Assembly (NCBI GenBank): GCA_030431255.1 | Contig: JAUIJL010000008.1 | Span: 248,001-312,000, forward strand | From: Thermoanaerobaculia bacterium | GTDB lineage: Bacteria > Acidobacteriota > Thermoanaerobaculia > Multivoradales > J023 | Length of the DNA: 64,000 nucleotides | Direction: 5' to 3' | Part shown: piece after piece, positions 23,621 through 32,516 of the stretch | How positions within the stretch are numbered: the stretch's first letter is position 1 | Layout: the number at the start of each line of letters is the position of its first letter | Translations under genes and position numbers: made by a program | The notes under the pieces: generated by a model | Seen by the model: only the letters and a program-made list of their open reading frames with translations | Told to the model about the DNA's origin: nothing | The model's database searches: none

Positions 23621-26600
23621 TTAAGGCACCGAAATCTCCAAGAAATCGATCACCAAACCTGGGAAGCCGCCCCCGGTCTGTTCGATCTCGAGCAAATGGG
23701 AACCGGCCCCGGGAGTGATGTCCGCTTGGAAGATATGGAACGGCAGGCTGAAGCTGCCCGCGGCCTCCCTGGGCGGCACGGCGACATTGAGCAAGGTCTG
23801 CCCGCCGAGCCTGACGACCATTTGCGGCGTGGGATATCCCGCGCGTCCGTTGACGTGGAAGGTCAGGCGATAGGTGACTCCCGCCTGGAATCCGGACACG
23901 GTTTGGGAGATGGTGGCGTCCTTGAGGAAGGCGGCGACCTGCCCGTCGGGTCCGATGCCGTTGTTGTAGTAGGGCCATCCGTCGTCGGTGTTGCGTCCGG
24001 CCTTGGCGGGATCACTGACCTGCCAAACCGCAATGGGATTGCCTTGATCGACCCTGCCGGAGTATCCGTGAATGGTGGTGCCGTTGGCTTCGAAGCTGGG
24101 ATTTTGGATCACCGGTATTGGTGGGGTTTCCTCGATCTCCACAAAGTCGATGACCAACCCGGGTTGACCACCGGCGGTTTGCTCGATCTCGAGCAAATGG
24201 GAACCGGCCCCTGGAGTGATGTCCGCTTGGAAGATATGGAACGGCAGGCTGAAGCTGCCCGCGGCCTCCCTGGGCGGCACGGCGACATTGAGCAAGGTCT
24301 GCCCGCCGAGCCGGGCGACCATTTGCGGCGTGGGGTATCCCGCGCGTCCGTTGACGTGGAAGGTCAGTCGGTAGGAGGTCCCCGCCTGGAATCCGGACAC
24401 GGTCTGAGAGATGGTGGCGTCCTTGAGGAAGGCGGCGACCTGCCCGTCGGGTCCGATGCCGTTGTTGTAGTAGGGCCATCCGTCGTCGGTGTTGCGTCCG
24501 GCCTTGGCGGGATCGCTGACCTGCCAAACCGCAATGGGATTGCCTTGATCGACTCTGCCGGAGAACCCGTGGATGGCGGTGCCGTTGGCTTCGAAGCTGG
24601 GATTTTGGATGACCGGCAAGGGCGGAGCCGGTGGGGTTTCCTCGATCTCCACAAAGTCGATGACCAACCCGGGTTGAGCACCGGCAGTTTGCTCGATCTC
24701 GAGCAAATGGGAACCGGCCCCTGGAGTGATGTCCGCTTGGAAGATGTGGAACGGCAGGTTGAAGCTGCCCGCGGCCTCCCTGGGCGGCACGGCAACATTG
24801 AGCAAGGTCTGCCCGCCGAGCCTGACGACCATTTGCGGCGTGGGATAGCCGGCCCGCCCGTTGACGTGGAAGGTCAGTCGGTAGGAGGTTCCCGCCTGGA
24901 ATCCGGACACGGTTTGGGAGATGGTGGCGTCCTTGAGGAAGGCGGCGACCTGTCCGTCGGGTCCGATGCCGTTGTTGTAGTAGGGCCATCCGTCGTCGGT
25001 GTTGCGTCCGGCCTTGGCGGGATCACTGACCTGCCAAACGGCGATGGGATTGCCTTGATCGACTCTGCCGGAGAATCCGTAGATGGCGGTGCCGTTGGCT
25101 TCGAAGCTGGGATTTTGGATCACCGGCCCGGACGGCGCGGTGACTTGGACATAGCCCGCACGCTCGCGGATATCGGAGCCGCACTCGCCGATCACCTCGA
25201 GCTTGGGGGAATAAGTGCCGGAGGTAGTGAAAGTGTGTTGAGCCTGGGTCAGATTGCCGGCCACGTCGATCACACCATCGCCGTCGAAGTCCCATCGCCG
25301 TTCCGTGATATCTCCGCTGCTCAAATCCGTGAAAGCAACTTGCAGCGGCGCCTCGCCGGTGATCGGCTCAGCAGAGAAGTCGGCGCTCGGAGTGCCGATC
25401 GCAACATGGATCTCATGGGTTTCGACGTCACTATCGGACGGACCGACCACCGTCAGGGTCGCGTTGTAGGTGCCGGGCGCTGTGTAGGTGTGCTGAAGCG
25501 TCGGACCCGGATTGCTGTAGTCGGTGATGCCGTCCCCGTCTACGTCCCAGGATCGAGTGACGATGTTACCGATACTGGAATCGGTGAAGGTCACCTGCAA
25601 TGGAGCGCAACCCCGGGCGGGTGATGCGGAGAATCGAGCGACCTGCTCGAGCCGATAGATGGAGACGCGACCATCGCCGCTTTCGAGATGGGGATAACCC
25701 GGGGCTCCGATGGCGATCAGGTTGCCGTCGATCGCCACGGCGCTACCGAACCGCTGATCGGCAATGGCGCCGCCGCTCAAGCTGAGAGCCTCCTGCCAGT
25801 CTCCGGTCGGGCTTCGATCGAACAAAAAGGCGGCTCCGGCGTCGGATTGGCCGCCGCTCGAGCTGCCGGGTGCGCCGATCACCGCGAGATGCCCGTCGAT
25901 CGCCACGGCGGCTCCGAAACGGTCGCCCAAGGCCGTGCTCGCCGAGTCAGTGATTTCCTCCAATTGCCATGTGCCGCCGTCGAGATGGAAGAAATGGGCT
26001 CCGCCAGTCTGAGCTGTGTCGTCACCGGGCGCACCGACGACCACGCGCGCTGCCGTGCCCGCTGCGCCCCCTGCGCCGATGCCGTCGGCGAAGGTGGCGG
26101 TGTTGCCGAAAGTGCGCCCGGCTTCCGTCCAGGTCCCTCCGTTTCGCCCGTAGACCCGCCAGGATCCACCGCCCCGCTCACCGACGATCAACGTGTCGCC
26201 ATCGAGCTCGATCGAGGATCCGAAGCGGCCGTCAGGGTCATCACCTTCGAGGCGCACGGTCGGTATCCAACTGCCGCCGCTCAGCTCGAAAAGCTGCACG
26301 GCACCGAATTCGTTGCCCGGCGCACCGATCGCCAGGGTTGCGCCGTCGAGGGTGACGGAGCTGCCGAAGAACGCGAAACCTTGCTCGTGATTGCCCGCGT
26401 CGAGGCGAGCTACTTGACTCCAAACGCCGTTGTCGAGCTCGAAGACATAGGCAGCGCCCCGGAACAATTTGCCGTTCTGCGCGTCACTTTCGGCCGGTGC
26501 ACCGACCAGCAAACGATCGCCGTCGAGGGCGAGGGACCGTCCGAAGAAATCCTCGTTGTCGCCGTCTCCAGCCGTCAGCTCGGCCGCCAGGTTCCATTGA

Positions 26601-26860
26601 CCGTTGAGGTTGTCGAAGATGTAGACCGAGCCGCTGTGCAGCCGCTCCAAATCCGGCCGGCTGTGCCAAGGCGCGGCTACGGCCAGACGGCTACCGTCCA
26701 ATGACAGGGCCGATCCGAAGCCTGAGAAAGGGGTGGCTGCGGGCGAGGTCAAGGTCGCTTCCGGCGTGATGGTTGCGAACCCGGTGCCCGTAAGGATCAA
26801 CATCGACCAGACGACTAGAAGTCCGGCGATCGAGGATGGATGAGTTGCAAGAAAGCGCAT
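23621..26860 (-). CDS. Secreted FG-GAP/PKD protein with three near-identical ligand-binding-like modules
   Basis: 1079 residues from ATG 26860 (GGAG at 7 nt); signal segment IAGLLVVWSMLILTGTGFA. Residues 35-400 are FG-GAP units (FFGRSLALDGDRLLVGAP, RFGSAVAIDGNLIAIGAP). Two PKD domains follow (CAPLQVTFTDSS ... WDVDGDGITDY and EAPLQVAFTDLS ... WDFDGDGVIDV). Then come three modules of about 160 residues, starting VIQNPSFEANGT and ending GLVIDFVEIEE, differing by only a few residues. They resemble galactose-binding-like/DUF642 or HpiC1-type lectin modules (NPSFE start, SQTVSGF, YRLTFHVNGRAGYP). The gene follows the putative glycoside hydrolase by 83 bp, consistent with a shared role in polysaccharide binding. 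Confidence 0.82.
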   Translation of the reverse strand: MRFLATHPSSIAGLLVVWSMLILTGTGFATITPEATLTSPAATPFSGFGSALSLDGSRLAVAAPWHSRPDLERLHSGSVYIFDNLNGQWNLAAELTAGDGDNEDFFGRSLALDGDRLLVGAPAESDAQNGKLFRGAAYVFELDNGVWSQVARLDAGNHEQGFAFFGSSVTLDGATLAIGAPGNEFGAVQLFELSGGSWIPTVRLEGDDPDGRFGSSIELDGDTLIVGERGGGSWRVYGRNGGTWTEAGRTFGNTATFADGIGAGGAAGTAARVVVGAPGDDTAQTGGAHFFHLDGGTWQLEEITDSASTALGDRFGAAVAIDGHLAVIGAPGSSSGGQSDAGAAFLFDRSPTGDWQEALSLSGGAIADQRFGSAVAIDGNLIAIGAPGYPHLESGDGRVSIYRLEQVARFSASPARGCAPLQVTFTDSSIGNIVTRSWDVDGDGITDYSNPGPTLQHTYTAPGTYNATLTVVGPSDSDVETHEIHVAIGTPSADFSAEPITGEAPLQVAFTDLSSGDITERRWDFDGDGVIDVAGNLTQAQHTFTTSGTYSPKLEVIGECGSDIRERAGYVQVTAPSGPVIQNPSFEANGTAIYGFSGRVDQGNPIAVWQVSDPAKAGRNTDDGWPYYNNGIGPDGQVAAFLKDATISQTVSGFQAGTSYRLTFHVNGRAGYPTPQMVVRLGGQTLLNVAVPPREAAGSFNLPFHIFQADITPGAGSHLLEIEQTAGAQPGLVIDFVEIEETPPAPPLPVIQNPSFEANGTAIHGFSGRVDQGNPIAVWQVSDPAKAGRNTDDGWPYYNNGIGPDGQVAAFLKDATISQTVSGFQAGTSYRLTFHVNGRAGYPTPQMVARLGGQTLLNVAVPPREAAGSFSLPFHIFQADITPGAGSHLLEIEQTAGGQPGLVIDFVEIEETPPIPVIQNPSFEANGTTIHGYSGRVDQGNPIAVWQVSDPAKAGRNTDDGWPYYNNGIGPDGQVAAFLKDATISQTVSGFQAGVTYRLTFHVNGRAGYPTPQMVVRLGGQTLLNVAVPPREAAGSFSLPFHIFQADITPGAGSHLLEIEQTGGGFPGLVIDFLEISVP
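23630..25123 (-). repeat. Three direct repeats of about 480 bp within the FG-GAP/PKD gene
   Basis: Copies at about 24643-25123, 24131-24612 and 23630-24110, nearly identical at the DNA level including silent positions, separated by short linkers encoding EETPPAPPLP-like sequence. This indicates recent duplication or gene conversion, and these copies are prone to recombination and to assembly collapse. Confidence 0.9.
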
Positions 26861-26943
26861 GCTGCGGCTCCATGAAGAAATAGCTGAAGGAGAAAGGTGT
26901 CGCGGATATCGGTGGGAGATGGAGACGAAAAGCGTTGGACGGC

Positions 26944-29568
26944 TCATTGCGCGGGCACCCAACGCACGGCTCCGAGGGTCACTTGCACCGGCGGCGCGGG
27001 CAAGTTCGCTTTCGCCGGGTCGATTCGCAAGCCGGTGATGGTTTCGCCATCCCATGCGGAGTGGTTGCCGACGGGAATCGACAGGGTTTGCCAACCACCG
27101 GTGATGCCGGCGTCAACCTCGACTTTTCGACTGCCGTAGTAGGCCACGTCCTGCTCTCTTTGGAATAGCACAGCGAGGCGGGTGGTGCCGCTGGTGGGTA
27201 GAGTGAAGCGGACGTCCACTTCCAAGGTGTCGCCGGCGGAGCCTGACAACGCGAGTCGTGGGCTGTGGAGAAAGCCTGCTCGTGCCGTCAGATCCAGCTC
27301 TAATCCCTCGGTCGTGATGGTCGCCTCCCTGGCCCCACGAATCGTGCGCCAACCTTGCAATCCCTGACTGAAATCGACGTTGAGGGCGCTCGCGGCCGCC
27401 CGTCGTGAGGGCGCTAGGGGAATTGCTTGCCCTTCCAACATGACCAAAGGCCGGTTGCCTTCGAGGGCAGCCTCCAGACGTCTACGCCAATCGCCGTTTT
27501 TCCAAACCCATTGGGTCGGTTTATCGACACCGAAGTGAGTCGCGCCCCGAGGGTCGACGTACCTCACACCGCGGCCCTGGTCTTGCAAGAAGTCGATGCG
27601 ATGGCTGGTTCCCGGAGCGAAGGCGGAATAGGCCAAGACCGTATTGCCGGCCGGGGCGTCCCAAGCGGCCCAGCCGCCGGCGGGGAGGGTCAGAGCTTGG
27701 CCGGCGGCGGAGATCGCGAAGCTCGAGCTGCCGCGATTGACGACGATCGTCAAGCCGTTGGCATAGGTGACGCGGATGCGGTCGAATTCCGGGGATTGAT
27801 CTTTGGGTGTCCAAGGATCCTGAGGTAGTCGTCCAGTGTTGGTCTTCATCACGAATCCGTGATCCTCCACCAAGGATTCGAGGGTCGACCAGGTTCCGGG
27901 AGCTTGGCCGGAAGTCTCGTATTCGATCGTGGTCACCGGTTGCAGAGCGAAATACTGCTGCAAAGGGGCCACTATCAACACCTCGCTCAAATAGTGAGCC
28001 CAGGGAGCCTCTTCCAATTGATTTTCTAAATAGAGATAACCGCCGTTACCGAAGAGAATTTGGGTGGCGCGATAATCGTCCAGTAGAGCCTGATCTCGCC
28101 AACCATTGCGGTTGTATTCGGAAGCCTGCCAACGCTCGGAGATGTCCGTGAAACGATAGTTTTGGCCCATGCCGTGGAAGACACTCAATCCGTGAAGACG
28201 ACGAAGCTTGTACTCCGGAGTCATTCGTCGACCGCGGCCGTTGTGCATGTCGAATTGACCGGTAGCGACCCACGGACCGAGCAACACCTCGTTGCTGACG
28301 GCTTCTCCGGTCACCGGTCCACCGTGGATCTGCTCGAGGTAGTCGGCCATGGTCCGCTCCAACTGCACGACCCATTCGGTGGACAAGCCGTTTGCAACCG
28401 CCGCATCGTAGTCCCGATGAGAAGACGGATAGCCGGTGCTCAGGCTGTCGGTAAAGCTGCCACTGGAGCCGAGGTGAGCTTTGATCTCGGGCTCTTGCCG
28501 CTGGTAGATCGGCGGTAGCTCGTTGAGCTTGGAAAAGGGACCAACGCTTCCGTCGGCATTGAGGGTGTTGTGAACCAAGCCGTCCAGATAGCTCGGACCC
28601 TCGGTGCTGACTTGGCTGTAATAGGTTCGAAACGTCATCCAGCCTGCCGCATCACCGACGTCCGCCAATGAGCGCATGCTCGAAAGACTGCCGAAGCCGG
28701 TGTGGTTGGGTGGGTAGGATGGGTTGTGATTCAACCAGATGGAGTCCGGAGTGTAGGCATCATGGCCTCCCGCACCCCACGCCGCCCAGATGGTAAAAAA
28801 CTGGGTGTCGCGACCGGCGATACGTTGCAGGGTTTGGAGGAAGTGGGTCAGGTCGGCGGCCGAATCGTGGGACCAGCTGTCGATCAGCACCGTGTTCACC
28901 AGCTCCTCGGCCCACTGGCTCTTGCGGGAAGCCGGGAACGTCGGAACCGCTTGCCAGAGCTCGTCGTCGACCCGGATTTCGATTTCTTCGTGAAGAGGCT
29001 GTCTCGCCCCCGCGGTGTTGGCGTGGTATCGCATCTGCGGTGCCAAAAAGGGATTGCCGCTGCCGCTGTTGGCGTTGTAGACGGCCTGCTGGAACGACCA
29101 TAGGGTTCCTTTGCCGACTTCCGGTCGCCAGAATGCCCACGCCCACAAATCCTGTTGGGTCAAATAGGTTCCCTTTTGGTTGAAGTCGTGTCCTTTGTGC
29201 ATGCCGTATTGGCTCAGGTCGACCCGGCGCCAGATGCCGCTGGTCACGGCTCTGGGTCCCCGAATCAGATTCCAAGCGCTGTTCCCAGATGTCGAATCGA
29301 TGGTCACGATCAACGACTCACCGTCAATCTGGAGAGCGAGCCGATATTGTCCGCCGGTGGTGTTGTAGAGGTATTTGCCACCGCTGGTTCCGGCGTAGGA
29401 TCCTGGGTTGGTCCCGGGATAAGGCATTTGGACCGTCAGTGAGCGACCGGCAGCCGTAGCAACGATGGAACGGGTGGACGGGTTGTAGGTACCCCATGTG
29501 CCGGCCGCGGCCGGCAGCGCTTCGAATAATGTGACGAGGACAAGGAGCAGCAGAGGAATGTGTCGCAT
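26944..29568 (-). CDS. Secreted protein, putative glycoside hydrolase with C-terminal carbohydrate-binding-like domain
   Basis: 874 residues from ATG 29568 (MRHIPLLLLVLVTLFEALPAAA, signal peptide). Residues 25-150 are beta-rich (TWGTYNPSTRSIVATAAGRS). The middle has many Trp and Asp/Glu motifs suggestive of a TIM barrel (FFTIWAAWGAGGHDAYTPDS, GYPSSHRDYDAAV, RYHANTAGARQ). A beta-rich domain follows and then a C-terminal jelly-roll (LNVDFSQGLQGWRTIRGAR ... LEVDVRF ... VQVTLGAVRWVP) typical of galactose-binding-like modules. I could not assign a GH family; this call rests on architecture and on the downstream binding-module genes. It heads a probable leftward operon with the next two genes. Confidence 0.6.
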   Translation of the reverse strand: MRHIPLLLLVLVTLFEALPAAAGTWGTYNPSTRSIVATAAGRSLTVQMPYPGTNPGSYAGTSGGKYLYNTTGGQYRLALQIDGESLIVTIDSTSGNSAWNLIRGPRAVTSGIWRRVDLSQYGMHKGHDFNQKGTYLTQQDLWAWAFWRPEVGKGTLWSFQQAVYNANSGSGNPFLAPQMRYHANTAGARQPLHEEIEIRVDDELWQAVPTFPASRKSQWAEELVNTVLIDSWSHDSAADLTHFLQTLQRIAGRDTQFFTIWAAWGAGGHDAYTPDSIWLNHNPSYPPNHTGFGSLSSMRSLADVGDAAGWMTFRTYYSQVSTEGPSYLDGLVHNTLNADGSVGPFSKLNELPPIYQRQEPEIKAHLGSSGSFTDSLSTGYPSSHRDYDAAVANGLSTEWVVQLERTMADYLEQIHGGPVTGEAVSNEVLLGPWVATGQFDMHNGRGRRMTPEYKLRRLHGLSVFHGMGQNYRFTDISERWQASEYNRNGWRDQALLDDYRATQILFGNGGYLYLENQLEEAPWAHYLSEVLIVAPLQQYFALQPVTTIEYETSGQAPGTWSTLESLVEDHGFVMKTNTGRLPQDPWTPKDQSPEFDRIRVTYANGLTIVVNRGSSSFAISAAGQALTLPAGGWAAWDAPAGNTVLAYSAFAPGTSHRIDFLQDQGRGVRYVDPRGATHFGVDKPTQWVWKNGDWRRRLEAALEGNRPLVMLEGQAIPLAPSRRAAASALNVDFSQGLQGWRTIRGAREATITTEGLELDLTARAGFLHSPRLALSGSAGDTLEVDVRFTLPTSGTTRLAVLFQREQDVAYYGSRKVEVDAGITGGWQTLSIPVGNHSAWDGETITGLRIDPAKANLPAPPVQVTLGAVRWVPAQ

Positions 29569-29765
29569 GTAATTCTCCGAAAGGTGTGGAACATACGAGC
29601 ACTATACGAGCGGCCGGCCGGAGCCTGGAGTTTGCATCTCTGAGTAACGATTATTAAGAATATGGTTTCCTTTTCAGACACCTCAGTGGGCGCTGCGCCA
29701 AGAGTTGGCCACCATTCAACCGGTCCGGCCTCCTCAAATCCACGGCGATACGCGGACGTGTGGTC

Positions 29766-29990
29766 TTTAGGCACCGAGGACGACCAGGCGCTCAACTCAC
29801 CGCTGTCGAAGCCGTCGAAGAAGATGCCTTCCGCCCCCACTCCTTCCCGGTCAAGACCACGTCGACGATGCTCGCGTCCGAGTTGGAGGTGATCCGCAAT
29901 CGCTAGGGACGTGCGTCGGCGGCGCTCGGGGTGAAGATCAGGGTTACGGTGTGGCTTTCGCCGCCGTCGAGCATGGGTGGAATGCTCGGC
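29766..29990 (-). pseudogene. Decayed 3' end of a choice-of-anchor-D protein with DGFESG tail
   Basis: Read leftwards: IPPMLDGGESHTVTLIFTP, then SAADARP, an in-frame TAG, then RLRITSNSDASIVDVVLTG: an ASPM/SPD-2/Hydin-like (choice-of-anchor D) domain broken by a stop. The continuation GIFFDGFDSGELSAWSSSVP lies in a different frame, so there is also a frameshift. No start is present. It begins directly after the stop of the neighbouring fragment at 29993. Confidence 0.65.
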
Positions 29991-29992
29991 GA

Positions 29993-30325
29993 TCAGCGCT
30001 CGGGCACGACCACCGACCAGAGGGAGAGGTCTCCGGACTCGAAATCGTCGGTGAAGACGGTGTGACTCTGGCTTTCGTCCGCATCGATGGCGGTGTTGTT
30101 GCCGGGTTGCAGCTCGGTCACGCTGCTGGACGTGGCAACCGACGCCTGGTTGATCAGGGGCTCGTCGGAGATCTGTTCTTGGACCACACACGCCGACGTG
30201 AAGGTCACGGTGCCGCCCACCGGCAGGTCGACGAGCTGGTCGGTGATCTCCAGGGCAGGTGGGTCGCTGATTTCCGCGGACTGCGATCCGCGTCTCCAGT
30301 CCTGGCGTGGAAACGGCTCGGGTTG
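29993..30325 (-). pseudogene. 5'-truncated DUF11-type exported protein with DGFESG-like tail
   Basis: Open frame from a TGA at 30326-30328 to the TGA at 29993, with no plausible start and no signal peptide. It encodes DPPALEITDQLVDLPVGG, TVTFTSACVVQEQ and NQASVATSSSVTELQPGNN, which is DUF11 repeat sequence, and ends VFTDDFESGDLSLWSVVVPER. DUF11 proteins are large and exported, so only the last domain and tail survive. Confidence 0.65.
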
Positions 30326-30390
30326 TCACATCGAATCGTGGGGCACGGCCGGCTCGGGCCGTAGGTGGCCGGCGTTGTGACGGGCTGATC

Positions 30391-31413
30391 TCAGGGAGTC
30401 AGGCGCAGCTCGAAGATGAAGCGGGGCGTGTCCGGGTCCGAGGGATCAAAGAGCTCGAGTCGGTAGTCACCGGGTTTCAAGGGCTCCGTGGGCAGCAAGA
30501 GGAAGACTTCGGCCGTGCCGGTGCGTCGGGCTCGGCCGCTCCAAACGGCGGTTTCGGATCCTTCGAAGAAGAGCTCCAATCGGTATTCGAGCTTCGAGCC
30601 GACCCCTACGTCCAAGAAGACGGCCACATATCGGGCGTCGCCGAGCTTCAGGGCTCGAGGCGGCTCAGAGGTCTCACCCTGCCTGGTGGCAGCTCGCGGG
30701 CTGAGCCATTCGAACGGCAGATTCGCCAAGGGCTCGACTCGCGGCCGGGAAATTCGGGCCGCCGCGTGATCGTCTAGCTGCGAGCCGCGCCCCAGCCACC
30801 CCGCGGCCAGACCGACGGCCAGTAGAGCCGAAGCGGCGAGGGCTAGGGTTGCGTTGCGGGGCCACCCCAGAGAGCCGTTGGACGGCGCCTGTGCTCGATC
30901 CTTCGCGGCACCGGGATCGGAATCGGCGAGGTCCAAGAGTCGACGCCGAGCGGCTGTCAGCTCTGCCACCAAATCGCGGTGCTCGAGCTCGGCTCGGGTG
31001 TCTTGATCGAGCCCGTTGGCCGGTTTCACGACGTCCTGGTCCGCGAGTTGGTGGAGCACCGCCTGGAGATCGGCCTCGCTCAGCTTGCCGACGATTTTTA
31101 GCGGTGGTAGTCGATCGGCGTCGATCCAAAAGGCGAGCTCACAGCGGGCCGTCAACGGACCGAGCTCGCTGCCGACTGCCACGTCTGCGGCGGTGACCAG
31201 GGGGTCGAGGTCCGCGGGCACCCACCGCCAAGCTGGAGTCGGTAGATCTCTCCGCTCCACCACCAGCCAGAAGTCGGGACGGCTCGACGTCGGCTCGACG
31301 AGCGCCAAAATCTCTCCGGGCGCGGCAATCTCGGAGCGGGCCGGACCCGGGGATCGGCTCGAAGCTCGGCCGGTTCGAAGGCGGAGGGCGTTTTTGACGT
31401 CGGAATTCTTCAT
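30391..31413 (-). CDS. Single-pass membrane protein, candidate anti-sigma-like partner in the CHAT operon
   Basis: 340 residues. ATG 31413 overlaps the upstream stop (ATGA), with GGAG at 5 nt. The N-terminal 220 residues are soluble (GEILALVEPTSSRPDFWLV, WRWVPADLDPLVTAADVAVG, LGPLTARCELAFWI) with a charged helical part (about 165-205). One membrane helix follows (NATLALAASALLAVGLAAGWLG, about 215-236). A beta-rich outer domain of about 100 residues comes last (YRLELFFEG ... LKPGDYRLELFDPSD ... RFIFELRLTP). No zinc-finger HxxxCxxC is present, so a standard ZAS anti-sigma domain is not supported. The topology and position right after a sigma-like gene suggest an anti-sigma role; this is inference. 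Confidence 0.65.
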   Translation of the reverse strand: MKNSDVKNALRLRTGRASSRSPGPARSEIAAPGEILALVEPTSSRPDFWLVVERRDLPTPAWRWVPADLDPLVTAADVAVGSELGPLTARCELAFWIDADRLPPLKIVGKLSEADLQAVLHQLADQDVVKPANGLDQDTRAELEHRDLVAELTAARRRLLDLADSDPGAAKDRAQAPSNGSLGWPRNATLALAASALLAVGLAAGWLGRGSQLDDHAAARISRPRVEPLANLPFEWLSPRAATRQGETSEPPRALKLGDARYVAVFLDVGVGSKLEYRLELFFEGSETAVWSGRARRTGTAEVFLLLPTEPLKPGDYRLELFDPSDPDTPRFIFELRLTP

Positions 31414-32516
31414 GGCAGCTCCACCGACTGGCAGTCGCGAAGCAAACGCCCGAGCGTGCTGTACAGGCTTTGCAAGCTGTCTCGCGGGATGTCTAGGAGA
31501 TTGGAGACCCGTCGTCTGGAAGCCGGCCGGGTCGGATCGCCCTCGGTGACCTGGTGGCGCACGAGCGTCCACAGTCGGCGCAGGCGATCATGGGTTTTGG
31601 GGGCTTCGGAAAGCTCTTCGATGCGCGAGCTGACGCAGTGGGTGAGGCTTTCGAAAGCCTGCCGTTGCTCGAGCCGGGTGTCCGGTTCCACTTGCCGGAC
31701 CAAGCCGCCGAGCTCGTCACCCTGGTTCGCCGGCCAAGAGTCCTCGGAGTATGCCCAAATCGCGTTCCACCGTCGCCGGGCATCCTCCTTGAGCGGCTCC
31801 AAGAGCTGAGCGAAGGTGAACGCCTTGAGCTCGAGATCGCGCAGGGAATCCACGTGTTGGGCGAGTCGACGGACCAAACGGTCGCGCTTCTTGCCCCGGG
31901 CGTTGACCATTTCAGGCAACAGGTCGTTATTCCACGCGGCGACCCGTGGATCCAGGGAGACCGGATCGTGCTCGGCGGTTTGTTTCGGGTCCGCTCGTGC
32001 ATCAAAGCCGAGCACCGTGTCGTTGCGGATCCGCTCGTCGCCGGCCAGGATGTGGAGCCGGCCGTCGTCACAGCAGCATCGAATCGCCGTTTGGAGGGTG
32101 GTGAAGACCCGGAAACCCAGCGGGTCGTGTTTCTTTTGGAGGTCGTAGAGATAGTTGTGAATCGAGCGGAACACCAATCCGTCGACGTTGTCCTTGGCTG
32201 TGAGGTGCGCCCGCAGACCGCCGAGTCGGCTGAGGAAGACGAATTTGTAGCAGTCGGCCACCAGCTCGTCGAGGGCTTCGGGGTCTTGCCAGCTGGCGGG
32301 GCCGAAGATGCCGAGGCATCGAGGTTTCATCCACCAAAGGGAGCGCCGCTTCAGCTCCAACACCAAGACACCGCGAAGCCGCGCCCAAAGCAGCTCGAAA
32401 GTGTCGGGATCCGGGGCCTCACCGGGCTCCAGGCCTCGGATGTAGCCCGTGAAGGTGAAGCCGGTGGCGGTGAGGTCTGTGACGGTGGAAGTCGGCTCAC
32501 CCGAATCGACCTTCAT
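31410..32516 (-). CDS. Divergent sigma-70-like regulator in the CHAT operon
   Basis: 368 residues; ATG 32516 overlaps the stop of the CHAT gene (ATGA). Residues about 80-130 (LDELVADCYKFVFLSRLGGL, then GLVFRSIHNYLYDLQKKH) match the pattern of sigma region 2 in ECF-type factors (helix, then WLxxIxxNxxxDxxRR). The C-terminal RRRVSNLLDIPRDSLQSLY (about 332-350) is a possible helix-turn-helix in the place of region 4. The middle (150-320) is longer than in ordinary ECF factors and holds several His/Trp/Cys residues (AIRCCCDDGRLHI). It could instead be another DNA-binding protein. Translationally coupled to both neighbours. Confidence 0.55.
   Translation of the reverse strand: MKVDSGEPTSTVTDLTATGFTFTGYIRGLEPGEAPDPDTFELLWARLRGVLVLELKRRSLWWMKPRCLGIFGPASWQDPEALDELVADCYKFVFLSRLGGLRAHLTAKDNVDGLVFRSIHNYLYDLQKKHDPLGFRVFTTLQTAIRCCCDDGRLHILAGDERIRNDTVLGFDARADPKQTAEHDPVSLDPRVAAWNNDLLPEMVNARGKKRDRLVRRLAQHVDSLRDLELKAFTFAQLLEPLKEDARRRWNAIWAYSEDSWPANQGDELGGLVRQVEPDTRLEQRQAFESLTHCVSSRIEELSEAPKTHDRLRRLWTLVRHQVTEGDPTRPASRRRVSNLLDIPRDSLQSLYSTLGRLLRDCQSVELP

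Noticed and set aside
23606-25624. Long plus-strand open frame (672 codons) with internal repeats
   Set aside because: It is antisense to the three repeated modules of the FG-GAP/PKD gene; no start site, and its repeats only mirror those on the other strand.
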